Positions 1 to 15,683 are shown, numbered from the stretch's first letter. The stretch: DNA of 64,000 nucleotides from Pseudomonas lurida (GCF_013522705.1 NZ_JAAMRE010000011.1:79809-143808), one strand, 5' to 3'. Translations and numbers: made by a program. The notes: generated from the letters alone by a model not told the origin.

Positions 1-143
1 GTCGTGCCTACAAGGTGGTTTACCGCCAGGGGCTGACCGTGGAGCAGGCATTGACCCAACTCACCGAGCCGGCTGCGCTGTTCCCGGAAGTTGCGGTATT
101 CCGCGACTCTATCCAGATGTCGACGCGCGGCATCACTCGCTGA
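1..143 (+). CDS. lpxA: LpxA C-terminal end (partial): UDP-N-acetylglucosamine acyltransferase
   Basis: The window opens inside a gene. Reading from base 3 gives 46 residues starting [12 protein letters not shown] and ending in MSTRGITR, with TGA at 141-143. This matches the helical C-terminal region of Pseudomonas LpxA, which transfers the 3-hydroxyacyl chain from ACP to UDP-GlcNAc in the first step of lipid A synthesis in the cytoplasm. The hexapeptide-repeat domain lies upstream of the window. lpxB starts 2 bases after the stop, the usual lpxA-lpxB arrangement, so the two are probably translationally coupled. Confidence 0.9.
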   Translation, partial: RAYKVVYRQGLTVEQALTQLTEPAALFPEVAVFRDSIQMSTRGITR

Positions 144-145
144 TC

Positions 146-1285
146 ATGGCCAATATGCGTATAGCGCTGGTAGCCGGAGAAGCTTCCGGCGACATTTTGG
201 GCGCAGGTCTTATGCGGGCGCTAAAGGCACAGCACCCGGCCGTGGAATTCATCGGTGTCGGTGGTCCGTTGATGCAGGCTGAGGGGCTTGTGTCCTATTT
301 CCCTATGGAGCGCTTGTCGGTCATGGGGTTGGTAGAGGTGCTGGGGCGCCTGCGCGAACTCCTGGCGCGCCGCAAGCTGTTGATTCAGACCCTGATCAAG
401 GAAAAGCCCGACGTCTTCATCGGCATCGATGCACCCGATTTCACCCTCAATATCGAACTCAAGCTGCGCCAGGCGGGCATCAAGACCGTGCACTACGTCA
501 GCCCCTCCGTGTGGGCGTGGCGTCAGAAGCGCGTGCTGAAGATCCGCGAGGGTTGCGACCTGATGCTGACCCTGTTGCCCTTCGAAGCCAGGTTTTATGA
601 AGAGAAGGGCGTGCCGGTGCGGTTTGTCGGGCATACGCTGGCCGATGAGATACCTTTGCAGGCTGATCGAGCCGCGGCCCGTGCCGAACTGGGCTTGCCC
701 GATGGCCCGCTCGTGGCGCTCATGCCCGGCAGTCGAGGCGGTGAAGTCGGGCGCCTGGCCAGCGTCTTCTTTGATGCCGCCGAACGTCTGCAAGACCTCA
801 AGCCCGGCGTGCGGTTTGTGTTGCCGTGTGCCAGCCCGCAACGCCGTGCTCAGATCGAAACCTTGCTTCAAGGCCGCAACCTGCCGCTAACCCTGCTCGA
901 TGGTCAATCGCACCTGGCCCTTGCGGCCTGTGATGCGGTACTGATTGCTTCGGGCACTGCTACGCTGGAAGCCCTGCTGTACAAGCGCCCCATGGTCGTG
1001 GCCTATCGTCTGGCGCCGCTGACCTTCTGGATCCTTAAACGCATGGTCAAAAGCCCTTACATCTCCCTGCCCAACCTGTTGGCCCAGCGTCTGTTGGTGC
1101 CGGAGTTGTTGCAGGACGATGCGACGCCTGACGCCCTGGCGCAAACCCTACTACCCTTGATCGACGGCGGCGAAGAGCAGACCCGTGGTTTCGATGCGAT
1201 TCACCGCACACTGCGTCGTGATGCCTCGAACCAGGCGGCTGACGCCGTGTTGACCTTGATCGGCAAACAACAGGATGCTTTATGA
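146..1285 (+). CDS. lpxB: Lipid-A-disaccharide synthase
   Basis: A 379-residue protein of the normal family length. It condenses UDP-2,3-diacylglucosamine with lipid X to make the beta-1,6 disaccharide of lipid A, as a peripheral inner-membrane GT19 glycosyltransferase. The N-terminus [13 protein letters not shown], the segment [11 protein letters not shown] near residue 115 and the C-terminal-half [11 protein letters not shown] are typical LpxB signatures. It follows lpxA by 2 bases and its last four bases overlap the rnhB start (ATGA), so lpxA-lpxB-rnhB reads as one transcript leading toward dnaE. Start chosen: ATG at 146; MRIALVAGE could begin at an internal ATG three codons later. Confidence 0.97.
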   Translation: MANMRIALVAGEASGDILGAGLMRALKAQHPAVEFIGVGGPLMQAEGLVSYFPMERLSVMGLVEVLGRLRELLARRKLLIQTLIKEKPDVFIGIDAPDFTLNIELKLRQAGIKTVHYVSPSVWAWRQKRVLKIREGCDLMLTLLPFEARFYEEKGVPVRFVGHTLADEIPLQADRAAARAELGLPDGPLVALMPGSRGGEVGRLASVFFDAAERLQDLKPGVRFVLPCASPQRRAQIETLLQGRNLPLTLLDGQSHLALAACDAVLIASGTATLEALLYKRPMVVAYRLAPLTFWILKRMVKSPYISLPNLLAQRLLVPELLQDDATPDALAQTLLPLIDGGEEQTRGFDAIHRTLRRDASNQAADAVLTLIGKQQDAL

Positions 1286-1914
1286 GTACGCAAATGGGCC
1301 TGGATTTCAGCCTGGTTGCTCAAGTCCATGAGCTGGTGGCCGGCGTCGACGAAGTCGGCCGCGGCCCGCTGTGCGGCGCAGTGGTCACGGCGGCGGTGAT
1401 CCTGGATCCGAACCGTCCGATTCTGGGGTTGAACGATTCGAAAAAGCTCACTGAAGCCCGCCGTGAAAAGCTGTTCGACGAAATCTGTGAAAAAGCCTTG
1501 AGCTGGCATATTGCCCGGGCTGAAGTCGAAGAAATCGACAAGCTGAATATTCTGCACGCCACCATGCTGGCCATGCAGCGTGCCGTCGAAGGCCTGCACA
1601 TCACCCCGAAAATGGCCATGATCGACGGCAACCGTTGCCCGAAACTGGGGATGCCGTCGGAAGCGGTGGTGAAGGGGGATAGCAAGGTGCCTGCAATTGC
1701 GGCGGCCTCGATCCTGGCCAAAGTCAGTCGTGATCGTGAAATGGCCGCGTTTGAATTGATCTACCCCGGCTACGGCATTGGTGGGCACAAAGGCTACCCG
1801 ACGCCCGTTCATCTGGAAGCTCTGGCACGCCTGGGTCCCACGCCGATTCATCGGCGCTCGTTCGCCCCGGTACGCCAGGCCTACGAGCTGCGCGAGAGCT
1901 TCATCGAGGTTTAG
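1282..1914 (+). CDS. rnhB: Ribonuclease HII
   Basis: A 210-residue enzyme that cuts RNA in RNA-DNA hybrids and single misincorporated ribonucleotides. The type 2 RNase H core is clear: [14 protein letters not shown] near residues 18-31 carries the first catalytic Asp-Glu pair, and DGNRCPKL and [12 protein letters not shown] contribute the remaining acidic and basic residues. It overlaps lpxB by four bases and lies 76 bases before dnaE, so a lipid A gene pair runs directly into replication and repair genes. Length and ends are normal. Confidence 0.97.
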   Translation: MSTQMGLDFSLVAQVHELVAGVDEVGRGPLCGAVVTAAVILDPNRPILGLNDSKKLTEARREKLFDEICEKALSWHIARAEVEEIDKLNILHATMLAMQRAVEGLHITPKMAMIDGNRCPKLGMPSEAVVKGDSKVPAIAAASILAKVSRDREMAAFELIYPGYGIGGHKGYPTPVHLEALARLGPTPIHRRSFAPVRQAYELRESFIEV

Positions 1915-1990
1915 TCGCGAAGCTGATGTTTTTGCCAAGGCCCGGTACAATCCGGGCCTTGTTGTCTTCACGTATTGGAACAGGATCACT

Positions 1991-4900
1991 ATGCCGGCTT
2001 CATTCGTTCACCTGCGCCTGCACACTGAGTATTCCCTGGTCGACGGCCTGGTACGGATCAAACCTCTGGTCAAAACCCTGGTGGGCATGAACATGCCTGC
2101 GGTTGCGGTGACTGATCAGAACAACATGTGTTCTCTGGTCAAGTTCTATAAGAATGCCATGGGCGCCGGCATCAAGCCGATCTGCGGCGCCGATCTGTGG
2201 CTGTCCAACAAAGACCCGGACAACCCCTTGAGCCGTATCAGCCTGCTGGCGATGAACGGCGTGGGCTATCGCAATCTGACCGAATTGATTTCCCGTGGTT
2301 TTATCGAGGGTCAGCGCAACGGCTCGATCATCATCGAGCGTGAATGGGTCGCCGAGGCCAGCGAAGGTCTGATCATGCTGTCCGCCGCCAAGGAGGGCGA
2401 GATCGGTATTGCGCTGCTGGGCGGCAACCCGCAGGAAGCCGAAGTGCTGGCTCGCGAGTGGATGCAGGTCTTTCCCGACCGTTTCTACCTGGAAGTGCAA
2501 CGCACCAACCGTCCCAACGATGAAGAACACCTGCACGCCGCCGTGGCGCTGGCCGATAAGCTCGGCGCACCACTGGTGGCGACCAACGATGTGCGCTTTA
2601 TCAAGCGAGAGGATTTCGAGGCCCACGAAACCCGCGTGTGCATCGGCGAAGGCCGGGCCCTGGACGATCCGCGCCGTTCGAAGAACTACAGCGAAGAGCA
2701 GTACCTTAAAAGTGCCGAAGAAATGGCCGAGCTGTTCAGCGACCTGCCCGAGGCCCTGGAAAACTCCGTCGAGATCGCCAAGCGCTGCAATATCGAGGTG
2801 AAACTGGGCAAGCACTTCCTGCCCAACTTCCCGATTCCCGATGGCATGACCATCGATGAGTATTTCCGCAAGGTGTCGTTCGATGGCCTCGAGGAGCGGC
2901 TGGCGGTCCTGCTGCCCAAGGACACCACCGAAGACTACGAAGCCAAGCGCCAGGTCTACGTCGACCGGCTGAATTTCGAGCTGGATATCATTATCCAGAT
3001 GGGCTTTCCCGGCTACTTCCTGATCGTGATGGACTTTATCCAGTGGGCCAAGAACAACGGCGTGCCGGTTGGTCCGGGCCGAGGGTCAGGTGCTGGCTCG
3101 CTGGTGGCCTATGTGCAAAAGATCACCGACCTGGACCCGTTGGAATACGACCTGCTGTTCGAACGCTTCCTGAACCCGGAGCGGGTTTCCATGCCCGACT
3201 TCGACGTCGACTTTTGCATGGACGGTCGCGACCGCGTGATCGAATACGTGGCCGAGAAGTATGGCCGCAACGCCGTGAGCCAGATCATTACCTTCGGTTC
3301 CATGGCGGCCAAAGCGGTGATCCGCGACGTGGCGCGGGTGCAGGGCAAGTCCTACGGCCTGGCCGATCGCCTGTCGAAGATGATCCCGTTCGAAGTCGGC
3401 ATGACGTTGGAAAAGGCTTACGAGCAGGAAGAAATCCTGCGCGATTTCATCAAGGTCGACGAAGAAGCCGCCGAAATCTGGGAGATGGCCCGCAAGCTTG
3501 AGGGCGTGGTGCGTAACGTCGGTAAGCACGCCGGCGGCGTGGTCATTGCGCCTACCAAGCTCACCGACTTTTCGCCGATCTATTGCGACGAAGAAGGCGA
3601 CGGCCTGGTGACCCAGTTCGACAAGGATGACGTGGAGGCGGCCGGCCTGGTGAAGTTCGACTTCCTCGGCCTGCGCACCCTGACCATCATTGATTGGGCG
3701 CTCAAGACCATCAACCGCGACCGCGCCAAGGTGGGCGAGGAACCGCTGGATATCGCCTTTATTCCGCTGGATGACAAGCCGACGTACACCCTGCTGCAAA
3801 AAGCCGAAACCACGGCGGTGTTCCAGCTCGAGTCGCGCGGGATGAAAGAGCTGATCAAAAAGCTCAAGCCCGACTGCCTGGAAGACTTGATCGCACTGGT
3901 GGCCCTGTTCCGTCCGGGGCCGCTGCAATCGGGCATGGTGGATGACTTCATCAACCGTAAGCACGGGCGTGCCGAGCTGGCGTACCCGCACTCCGATTAC
4001 CAGTACGAAGGCCTCAAGCCGGTATTGGCGCCGACCTACGGCATCATCCTGTATCAGGAACAGGTGATGCAGATCGCTCAGGTGATGGCGGGTTACACCC
4101 TTGGCGGAGCGGATATGCTGCGTCGGGCCATGGGTAAAAAGAAACCCGAGGAAATGGCCAAGCAGCGGGGCGGTTTCATTGAAGGTTGCGCCACCAACAA
4201 TATCGATGCCGACCTGGCGGGTAACATCTTCGACCTGGTGGAGAAGTTCGCCGGTTACGGCTTCAACAAATCCCACTCCGCCGCCTACGGTCTGGTGTCT
4301 TATCAGACCGCCTGGCTGAAAGCCCACTATCCGGCGCCGTTCATGGCCGCGGTATTGTCGGCGGATATGCACAACACCGACAAGGTCGTGACCTTGATCG
4401 AGGAAGTGCGCACCATGAAGCTGCGCCTCGACGCGCCGGACGTGAACGCCTCGGAGTTCAAGTTCACGGTGAACGACGAAGGTCGCATCATTTATGGCCT
4501 GGGCGCGATCAAGGGCGTGGGCGAAGGCCCGGTGGAAGCCATCACCGAAGCGCGTCAGGACGGGCCTTTCAAAGACCTGTTCGATTTCTGCGCGCGGGTC
4601 GACCTCAAACGCATCAACAAGCGCACCCTCGATGGCCTGATCCGCAGCGGCGCACTCGACCGTCTCGGCCCGTATTTCCACGATGAGCCCAAGGCTTACC
4701 AGGCCAATATCGACCGCAACCGCGCCGTGCTGCTGGCCGCGATGGAAGAGGCGATCAAGGCAGCGGAACAGACTGCCCGTACCCATGACAGTGGGCATGC
4801 CGACCTGTTCGGTGGCTTGTTCGTCGAAGAAGACGCGGATGTGTACGCCAACCACCGCAAGGCCAAGGAGTTAACGCTCAAGGAACGTCTCAAGGGCGAA

Positions 4901-5512
4901 AAAGATACCCTGGGGCTCTACCTTACCGGCCATCCGATTGACGAGTACGAAGGCGAAATCCGCCGTTTCGCTCGCCAGCGGATCATCGACCTGAAACCGG
5001 CGCGGGATACCCAGACCGTGGCCGGCATGATCATTGCGCTGCGGGTGATGAAGAACAAAAAGGGCGACAAGATGGGCTTCATTACTCTTGATGACCGTTC
5101 GGGGCGGATCGAAGCCTCGTTGTTTGCCGATGCGTTCCATTCTGCTCAGTCGCTGTTGCAGACCGACGCCATGGTGGTGGTGGAAGGGGAGGTCAGCAAC
5201 GATGACTTCTCCGGCGGCCTGCGCCTGCGGATCAAGCGGGTGATGAGCATGGAGGATGCCCGCACCAACCTGGCCGAGAGCCTGCGCCTGAAGGTGAAAA
5301 CCGAGGCCCTGAAAGGCGATCAGCTACGCTGGTTGGGTGATCTGCTCAAGCGTCACCGTGGCGCGTGCCCGGTGACCATGGAGTACACCGGTAACGATGC
5401 GAAGGCCATGCTTCAGTTCGGCGAAAGCTGGCGAATTGATCCCGCCGATGGCTTGATTCAAGCATTGCGTGACCAGTTCGGGCGAGACAACGTCTTCCTC
5501 CAATACCGTTGA
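1991..5512 (+). CDS. dnaE: DNA polymerase III alpha subunit
   Basis: The replicative polymerase catalytic subunit. The open frame reaches further upstream (to 1778, inside rnhB), but I place the start at ATG 1991, giving 1173 residues beginning [19 protein letters not shown], the usual Pseudomonas length. An N-terminal PHP domain ([20 protein letters not shown]) is followed by the Pol III palm, where [15 protein letters not shown] (residues about 401-415) holds the catalytic aspartates. [26 protein letters not shown], the helix-hairpin-helix region and an OB fold near the C-terminus follow in normal order. It sits between rnhB and accA, as in other pseudomonads. Confidence 0.98.
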   Translation: MPASFVHLRLHTEYSLVDGLVRIKPLVKTLVGMNMPAVAVTDQNNMCSLVKFYKNAMGAGIKPICGADLWLSNKDPDNPLSRISLLAMNGVGYRNLTELISRGFIEGQRNGSIIIEREWVAEASEGLIMLSAAKEGEIGIALLGGNPQEAEVLAREWMQVFPDRFYLEVQRTNRPNDEEHLHAAVALADKLGAPLVATNDVRFIKREDFEAHETRVCIGEGRALDDPRRSKNYSEEQYLKSAEEMAELFSDLPEALENSVEIAKRCNIEVKLGKHFLPNFPIPDGMTIDEYFRKVSFDGLEERLAVLLPKDTTEDYEAKRQVYVDRLNFELDIIIQMGFPGYFLIVMDFIQWAKNNGVPVGPGRGSGAGSLVAYVQKITDLDPLEYDLLFERFLNPERVSMPDFDVDFCMDGRDRVIEYVAEKYGRNAVSQIITFGSMAAKAVIRDVARVQGKSYGLADRLSKMIPFEVGMTLEKAYEQEEILRDFIKVDEEAAEIWEMARKLEGVVRNVGKHAGGVVIAPTKLTDFSPIYCDEEGDGLVTQFDKDDVEAAGLVKFDFLGLRTLTIIDWALKTINRDRAKVGEEPLDIAFIPLDDKPTYTLLQKAETTAVFQLESRGMKELIKKLKPDCLEDLIALVALFRPGPLQSGMVDDFINRKHGRAELAYPHSDYQYEGLKPVLAPTYGIILYQEQVMQIAQVMAGYTLGGADMLRRAMGKKKPEEMAKQRGGFIEGCATNNIDADLAGNIFDLVEKFAGYGFNKSHSAAYGLVSYQTAWLKAHYPAPFMAAVLSADMHNTDKVVTLIEEVRTMKLRLDAPDVNASEFKFTVNDEGRIIYGLGAIKGVGEGPVEAITEARQDGPFKDLFDFCARVDLKRINKRTLDGLIRSGALDRLGPYFHDEPKAYQANIDRNRAVLLAAMEEAIKAAEQTARTHDSGHADLFGGLFVEEDADVYANHRKAKELTLKERLKGEKDTLGLYLTGHPIDEYEGEIRRFARQRIIDLKPARDTQTVAGMIIALRVMKNKKGDKMGFITLDDRSGRIEASLFADAFHSAQSLLQTDAMVVVEGEVSNDDFSGGLRLRIKRVMSMEDARTNLAESLRLKVKTEALKGDQLRWLGDLLKRHRGACPVTMEYTGNDAKAMLQFGESWRIDPADGLIQALRDQFGRDNVFLQYR

Positions 5513-5652
5513 TGGCTGGCCCGGTAGTGGCATTCAGCTTGATCGACAAAACATTTAATCTCGACCTAAACGCGCCTCTCCCTTAAGGTAGGGCGCGAAT
5601 AGACAACCGGCTGGCCAGGCACTCCCTGGCCGTCGACCCAAGACGGACGCTT

Positions 5653-6600
5653 ATGAACCCGAATTTTCTTGATTTCGAACAGCCGATCGCTGACCTGCAA
5701 GCCAAGATCGAAGAGCTGCGCCTGGTCGGCAATGACAATTCGCTGAACATCGGCGATGAGATCGCCCGCCTGCAGGAAAAGAGCAGCACGCTCACCGAGG
5801 ACATCTTCGGTAAGCTGACCAGTTGGCAGATCGCGCGTCTGGCTCGCCACCCGCGCCGTCCGTACACCCTGGACTATATCCAGCACATTTTTACCGAGTT
5901 CGACGAACTGCACGGCGATCGTCACTTCTCCGACGACGCGGCTATCGTGGGTGGTATTGCACGTCTGGACGACCAGCCGGTCATGGTTATCGGCCACCAG
6001 AAAGGCCGTGAAGTGCGCGAGAAGGTGCGTCGCAACTTCGGCATGCCGCGTCCGGAAGGTTACCGCAAGGCCTGCCGCCTGATGGAAATGGCCGAGCGGT
6101 TCAAGATGCCGATCCTGACTTTTATCGATACGCCGGGCGCGTATCCAGGCATTGACGCCGAAGAGCGCAACCAGAGCGAAGCGATTGCCTGGAACCTGCG
6201 TGTCATGTCGCGCCTGAAGACCCCGATCATCGCCACCGTGATTGGTGAAGGCGGTTCCGGCGGTGCGCTGGCGATTGGCGTCTGCGACCAGTTGAACATG
6301 CTGCAATATTCGACCTACGCGGTGATCTCGCCCGAAGGTTGCGCTTCGATCCTGTGGAAAACCGCCGAAAAAGCACCGGACGCCGCCGAGGCCATGGGTA
6401 TCACCGCCGACCGCCTCAAAGGCCTGGGTATCGTTGACAAAGTGATCGCCGAGCCCTTGGGCGGCGCCCATCGCGACCCGGCTGCAGCTGCCGCCACCAT
6501 CCGTGCAGAATTGGGCTCGCAGCTGGCGATGCTCAAGAAGCTGGATAACGAAGCGCTGCTGGCTCGTCGCTACGAGCGCCTGATGAGCTACGGTCTCTAA
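5653..6600 (+). CDS. accA: Acetyl-CoA carboxylase carboxyltransferase subunit alpha
   Basis: A 315-residue subunit which, with AccD, transfers CO2 from carboxybiotin-BCCP to acetyl-CoA to make malonyl-CoA. The carboxyltransferase fold shows in [30 protein letters not shown] and [13 protein letters not shown], the oxyanion and CoA-binding segments of the crotonase-like fold. The start [16 protein letters not shown] matches Pseudomonas AccA. The 140-base gap after dnaE contains two small inverted repeats (about 5571-5597 and 5613-5631) but no clear promoter. A REP palindrome follows the stop. Confidence 0.97.
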   Translation: MNPNFLDFEQPIADLQAKIEELRLVGNDNSLNIGDEIARLQEKSSTLTEDIFGKLTSWQIARLARHPRRPYTLDYIQHIFTEFDELHGDRHFSDDAAIVGGIARLDDQPVMVIGHQKGREVREKVRRNFGMPRPEGYRKACRLMEMAERFKMPILTFIDTPGAYPGIDAEERNQSEAIAWNLRVMSRLKTPIIATVIGEGGSGGALAIGVCDQLNMLQYSTYAVISPEGCASILWKTAEKAPDAAEAMGITADRLKGLGIVDKVIAEPLGGAHRDPAAAAATIRAELGSQLAMLKKLDNEALLARRYERLMSYGL

Positions 6601-6618
6601 GGTCGCAACAGCATTAAT

Positions 6619-6707
6619 GTGGGAGGGGGCCTGCCCCCGATAGCGGTACGTCAGTCAGCAAATACAGTGACTGACACTCAGCAATCGGGGGCGAGCCCCC
6701 TCCCATA
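6619..6707. repeat. REP doublet (inverted pair) downstream of accA
   Basis: Two head-to-head copies of a palindromic unit: GTGGGAGGGGGCCTGCCCCC on the left, and the inverted counterpart ending GGCGAGCCCCCTCCCA on the right, joined by about 45 bases. This is the form of the abundant intergenic REP doublets of P. fluorescens-group genomes. Each arm can form its own G/C hairpin and the pair can form a larger cruciform. It separates accA from tilS and may stabilise or end the accA mRNA. Close relatives lie at 21779-21871 and 57889-57919. Confidence 0.85.
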
Positions 6708-6761
6708 TTTGCTGTGTGTATGCTTGGTCAACGTATTTCAGATTTGCGGCGGTAACGTTTG

Positions 6762-8072
6762 ATGAAACCGACTTTGCCCGCCAAGCTCCTGCACGCCCTG
6801 GCCCCGTGGCGCAACGCCCCGGCTTGGCATATCGCCTTCTCTGGCGGCCTTGATTCCACTGTTCTGCTGCATCTCCTGGCCAACTCCGAGTCTATTCCGC
6901 CTCTAAGCGCTGTGCATGTCCACCATGGCTTGCAAGCCGCCGCCGACGCATGGCCGAGCCATTGTCAGTCAATCTGCGACCACCTGGGCGTGCCCCTGCG
7001 TATCATGCGCGTGCAGGTGCAGCCCGGCGCCAGTTTAGAAGGTGCGGCGCGTGAGGCGCGTTATCAGGCGTTTACCGAGGTGATGGGGGCAGGGGCGGTG
7101 ATGCTCACTGCCCAGCATCGTGAAGACCAGGCCGAAACCCTGCTGTTTCGCCTGTTGCGCGGCGCGGGCGTACGTGGGTTGACGGCAATGCCCGTGCATC
7201 GTCCGTTGGCGGGTGGTCACTTGGTGCGCCCTCTGTTGCATGTCTCTCGGGGCGAGCTGGAAGCCTATGCCATGGCGCATCAGCTCCAGTGGATCGCCGA
7301 CCCTTCCAATACGGACACTCAGTTCTCCCGCAATTACCTGCGCCACCGCGTATTTCCGAGACTGACCGAGCGCTGGCCGCAAGCCGTCAGCCGCCTGGCC
7401 CGCAGCGCGGAACACTTGAACGAAGCCCAGGGCTTGCTCGATGAGTTGGCCCGGATAGATCTGCAGGCAGCCGATCAGCCCTCGCCATTTCCCTGGCTGC
7501 CCTTGCCATCCCTGATGCTTGCTTGTCTGCGAGAGCTTTCCGATGCCCGGCAGCGCAACGCCTTGCGCCATTGGCTGAGTCCGCTGACACGCCTGCCCGA
7601 CAGCGATCACTGGGTCGGCTGGCAGTCCTTGCGTGATGCCCGGCACGACGCGCAGCCGTTATGGCGTCTGGCTGATGGGCAATTACACCGTTGCGGCGAG
7701 CGCATCTGGTGGTTGCCTTCCTCATGGTCGGAATTTTCCGACACCGCGGTGAGCTGGCCTGATGCGCAACACCCGCTACCGTTACCCGGCAATGGCCTGC
7801 TGAGAATTGTCGGCAAGGCGCCGGCAGGTCCGTTCGAGGTCCGTTATCGCCAGGGCGGTGAAACCCTTGACGTGCCGGGCCGCGGTCGACGAGATCTGAA
7901 GCGTTTGCTCAACGAAAGCGGCGTGCCGGGCTTCGTCCGTGGCAGATTGCCGCTGCTGTATCAGGGCGAACGATTGCTCGGCGTGCCCACCCTCGCTGGA
8001 CTGCGGGTCGCACCGAGTGAAGGCTGGCAATTGCATTGGGTGCCACAGACCTGCGATCAAGGTTTGAGCTGA
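6762..8072 (+). CDS. tilS: tRNA(Ile)-lysidine synthetase
   Basis: A 436-residue enzyme from ATG 6762 (a TTG lies one codon upstream). It ligates lysine to C34 of the tRNA-Ile CAU anticodon, changing both codon and amino-acid specificity. The PP-loop ATP pyrophosphatase motif FSGGLDSTVLLHLLA is at residues about 28-42; QHREDQAETLLFRLLRGAG, the lysine/tRNA contact region and the C-terminal domain (DVPGRGRRDLKRLLNESGVPG) follow. It lies in the accA-tilS-pyrG order usual for Pseudomonas. Confidence 0.95.
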   Translation: MKPTLPAKLLHALAPWRNAPAWHIAFSGGLDSTVLLHLLANSESIPPLSAVHVHHGLQAAADAWPSHCQSICDHLGVPLRIMRVQVQPGASLEGAAREARYQAFTEVMGAGAVMLTAQHREDQAETLLFRLLRGAGVRGLTAMPVHRPLAGGHLVRPLLHVSRGELEAYAMAHQLQWIADPSNTDTQFSRNYLRHRVFPRLTERWPQAVSRLARSAEHLNEAQGLLDELARIDLQAADQPSPFPWLPLPSLMLACLRELSDARQRNALRHWLSPLTRLPDSDHWVGWQSLRDARHDAQPLWRLADGQLHRCGERIWWLPSSWSEFSDTAVSWPDAQHPLPLPGNGLLRIVGKAPAGPFEVRYRQGGETLDVPGRGRRDLKRLLNESGVPGFVRGRLPLLYQGERLLGVPTLAGLRVAPSEGWQLHWVPQTCDQGLS

Positions 8073-8324
8073 TAGAGCCTTTCCGGTAGACTACGCTCCC
8101 TTCTTGATACAACTTCTGTGGATTCGCCTGAATCGCAGCAGTTGCCGATTACCAAGCAGTCTTTGCTGGGCGATTCCAAAAAATGTGTAGCGATCAACGT
8201 ACCGGTGTTCCATTGCTGGTCTGTCACCACGCGGCGGTTTTTTTGAAAGGTGCACTGTGATTAATGCAGGTGATCGGGGGCTTCGGCCTCTCTTCGCTTT
8301 CCCCGGCGGCTCGGACCGCTTTAA

Positions 8325-10828
<2,504 letters not shown>

Positions 10829-10837
10829 CTGCGCTTT

Positions 10838-10872
10838 CTCCGTGCGGGAGCCGAGCTTGCTCGCAATGAGCC
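10838..10872. repeat. Degenerate single REP-like hairpin after kdsA
   Basis: CGTGCGGGAGCCGAGCTTGC followed by TCGCAATGAG resembles one arm of the GGGAGC...GCTTGC intergenic repeat seen complete at 13450-13535. No inverted partner is seen nearby, so this looks like a solo or decayed copy between kdsA and eno. Confidence 0.5.
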
Positions 10873-10947
10873 CTGAGAGGGCACTATGACTGGCAAGTTT
10901 GTTCCAAATATTGCAATGTGCGCGACAAGTTAAATCGAGCGGTATAG

Positions 10948-12270
<1,323 letters not shown>

Positions 12271-12350
12271 GCGTCACATGGTAAAAAGTCGGCGGATTGC
12301 GTCGGAAAACTCACGGCAATGTGAATTTCGGCGTTAATCTGGTGACTATC

Positions 12351-12384
12351 TAGCACAAGCCTGGTTCTTCCAGGCTTCGTGCTA
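12351..12384. promoter_or_regulatory. Long hairpin between eno and ftsB
   Basis: TAGCACAAGCCTGG and CCAGGCTTCGTGCTA form an almost perfect stem of about 14 pairs with one bulge around the loop TTCTT. No T-run follows, so this is not a textbook rho-independent terminator; it may be a processing or attenuation site that limits readthrough from strongly expressed eno into ftsB. The structure is read directly; the role is inferred. Confidence 0.6.
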
Positions 12385-12441
12385 TCAGTTGCTCCAAAAG
12401 TGATGCATGGCTGTCTTTTTCCACTGGATACCCGATATTCG

Positions 12442-12720
12442 ATGCGCAGTCCCAATTGGTTGTTTCTCGTCTTGCTCCTGCTGCTGGCTGGCCTGCAGTA
12501 CCGCCTATGGGTAGGTAACGGCAGCTTCGCGCAGGTAAAAGACCTGACCCAACAAATTGCCGACCAGCACGCCGAAAACGAACGCCTGCTGGAGCGCAAC
12601 CGCGTCCTCGACGCCGAAGTGCTTGAGTTGAAAAAGGGCACGGAGACCGTTGAAGAACGGGCTCGCCATGAGTTGGGCATGGTCAAGGAGGGTGAAACCC
12701 TCTACCAGTTGGCCCAATGA
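12442..12720 (+). CDS. ftsB: Cell division protein FtsB
   Basis: A 92-residue bitopic inner-membrane protein of the FtsQLB divisome complex. It has a short N-terminus (MRSPNW), one transmembrane helix (LFLVLLLLLAGLQYRLWVG) and a periplasmic coiled coil of about 50 residues rich in E, L and A ending ETLYQLAQ. I start it at ATG 12442; longer in-frame starts upstream would run through the eno downstream hairpin region and add a non-conserved leader. Its stop overlaps the ispD start (ATGA), the common ftsB-ispD coupling. Confidence 0.93.
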   Translation: MRSPNWLFLVLLLLLAGLQYRLWVGNGSFAQVKDLTQQIADQHAENERLLERNRVLDAEVLELKKGTETVEERARHELGMVKEGETLYQLAQ

Positions 12721-13424
12721 GCTATCGTTTGCCGGCCTTCTGGGCCGTGATTCCTGCCGCGGGCGTCGGTGCCCGTATGGCCGCGGACCGTCCCAAGCAG
12801 TACTTGCAATTGGGCGGGCGCACTATTCTTGAACACAGCCTGGGCTGTTTTCTTGACCACCCTCTGCTCAAGGGCCTGGTGGTCAGTCTTGCTGTTGATG
12901 ATCCGTATTGGCCCAACCTGGCATGTGCCGCTGACCCGCGTATCCAACGTGCGGACGGTGGTTCGCAGCGCTCGGGCTCGGTGCTCAATGCACTGCTGCA
13001 CCTCAATGCCCTGGGCGCCAGCGATGACGATTGGGTGTTGGTGCATGATGCGGCGCGGCCTAACCTGAGCCGTGATGATCTCGATAAGTTACTGGCTGAG
13101 TTGGCGGACGATCCGGTCGGTGGCCTGCTGGCGGTGCCGGCTCGCGATACCCTCAAGCGCGTCGACAAGCAGGGGCGGGTGGTGGAAACCGTCGACCGCA
13201 GCTTGATCTGGCAAGCCTATACGCCGCAGATGTTCCGCCTCGGAGCCTTGCACCGCGCGTTGGCCGACAGCCTGGTGGCCGATGCGCTGATCACCGACGA
13301 GGCCTCGGCCATGGAATGGTCCGGGCAGGCGCCGCGCTTGATCGAAGGGCGCTCGGACAATATCAAGGTGACCCGGCCGGAAGACCTGGAGTGGCTGCGG
13401 CTGCGTTGGGCCAATCGCCGGTAG
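12717..13424 (+). CDS. ispD: 2-C-methyl-D-erythritol 4-phosphate cytidylyltransferase
   Basis: A 235-residue enzyme joining CTP and MEP to CDP-ME in the non-mevalonate isoprenoid pathway. The nucleotidyltransferase signature VIPAAGVGARMAADRPKQYL is at the N-terminus; HDAARPNLS and TDEASAMEW are further conserved segments. It overlaps ftsB by four bases. The partner gene ispF is not adjacent here but 3.2 kb downstream, after a formaldehyde-detoxification insert. Confidence 0.97.
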   Translation: MSYRLPAFWAVIPAAGVGARMAADRPKQYLQLGGRTILEHSLGCFLDHPLLKGLVVSLAVDDPYWPNLACAADPRIQRADGGSQRSGSVLNALLHLNALGASDDDWVLVHDAARPNLSRDDLDKLLAELADDPVGGLLAVPARDTLKRVDKQGRVVETVDRSLIWQAYTPQMFRLGALHRALADSLVADALITDEASAMEWSGQAPRLIEGRSDNIKVTRPEDLEWLRLRWANRR

Positions 13425-13449
13425 TCAGTTGCACCGGGTCGAGTTCATC

Positions 13450-13535
13450 GCAGGCAAGCCAGCTCCCACATTCGATCACGTTCTCCCCCAGGCAACTCGG
13501 TCAACTGTGGGAGCCAGGCTTGCCCGCAATGAGGC
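13450..13535. repeat. REP-like inverted pair (GGCAAGCCAGCTCCCACA type)
   Basis: GGCAAGCCAGCTCCCACA on the left and TGTGGGAGCCAGGCTTGCC on the right form an imperfect inverted repeat around about 45 bases, in the space between convergent ispD and the LysR gene. This sequence family is a frequent intergenic repeat in P. fluorescens-group genomes and differs from the GGGAGGGGGC type at 6619. It may also help end the two convergent transcripts. Confidence 0.75.
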
Positions 13536-13554
13536 CCGCCCGGACACCCAATAC

Positions 13555-14451
13555 TCAACCGCTGTACTCCGGCCGCTCGGCCAACCCCTCCTTCAAAAAA
13601 TCCACCAACTTCCTGACCTTTGGCGACAAATGTCGTTGCTGCGGATACAGCGCCCACACCGCGGTATTCGGTGGTTGATGCGCCTCCAGCAGCGACACCA
13701 ACGCGCCGCTGTGCAAGTGCTCCAGCACGTAATAGTCCGGCAGTTGGCACAACCCGACCCCTTGCAGCGCCGCATCCAACACGGCTTGCCCACTGTTGCA
13801 GCGCCAGTTTCCCTGTACCCGTTGGGAAAATTCGCGCCCGTCCTGGGCCAGTTGCCAGATGTCCGAGCTGCCGATCAGGCAATTGTGCCGACTCAATTCC
13901 GACAAGCTATGCGGCCGGCCGTACCGGGCCAGGTAGGACGGTGACGCACACAGGTACATTCGCCGAGGCGCGAGGCGGCTGGCGACCATGCTTGAGTCTT
14001 GCAGGCGCCCCAGGCGAATCGCCAGATCGAGGCCTTCGTGCACCAGATCCAGTTGGCGGTTGCTCAGCTCGATATCCACCCGCAGTTGCGGATAAAGCCC
14101 CATGAATCGCGTCACCAATGGCACGATAAAACGCTCGCCGTAAGCCACGGCACAGGTCATGCGCAACATGCCCTTGGGTTCGCTGGTCAGGTCGCCCACC
14201 GCGCGCAAGGCTTCTTCGCGTCCATCCTGCAGGCGCTGGCAGTGTTGCAGAAAGGTCTGACCGGCCTCTGTCAGTGTGACCTTGCGGGTGCTTCGGTAGA
14301 GCAGCCGCGTCTGCAGCCGGTCTTCCAGGCGCGCAACTTGCCGGCTGATATGGGACGACGAAACCCCCAGGCGTTCGGCGGCGGCGGTGAACTGGTTGCA
14401 TTCGGCGACCGCGACGAACTCATCAATGCCTTCCCAGCGGTTGTCCTGCAT
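13555..14451 (-). CDS. LysR-family transcriptional regulator
   Basis: A 298-residue LysR protein with an N-terminal winged helix-turn-helix (FVAVAECNQFTAAAERLGVS then SSHISRQVARLEDRL, residues about 12-48) and a C-terminal effector domain with the typical LTEAGQTFLQHCQRL linker helix. It is divergent from the glutathione-dependent formaldehyde dehydrogenase gene with 109 bases between start codons. In LysR logic it most likely controls that gene and itself; the ligand is unknown. Confidence 0.9.
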   Translation of the reverse strand: MQDNRWEGIDEFVAVAECNQFTAAAERLGVSSSHISRQVARLEDRLQTRLLYRSTRKVTLTEAGQTFLQHCQRLQDGREEALRAVGDLTSEPKGMLRMTCAVAYGERFIVPLVTRFMGLYPQLRVDIELSNRQLDLVHEGLDLAIRLGRLQDSSMVASRLAPRRMYLCASPSYLARYGRPHSLSELSRHNCLIGSSDIWQLAQDGREFSQRVQGNWRCNSGQAVLDAALQGVGLCQLPDYYVLEHLHSGALVSLLEAHQPPNTAVWALYPQQRHLSPKVRKLVDFLKEGLAERPEYSG

Positions 14452-14462
14452 GGCGATTATCC

Positions 14463-15673
<1,211 letters not shown>

Positions 15674-15683
15674 AGCAGCGGCG

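Noticed and set aside
3086..4855. Long open frame of 589 codons on the minus strand inside dnaE
   Set aside because: It is exactly antisense to a well-supported polymerase gene, has no ribosome site, and its composition (His/Val/Gln-rich) is that of a reverse-strand shadow in GC-rich DNA.
13429..13944. Plus-strand frames opposite the first LysR gene
   Set aside because: They read through the REP-like inverted repeat and the antisense of the LysR gene; no signal of coding.
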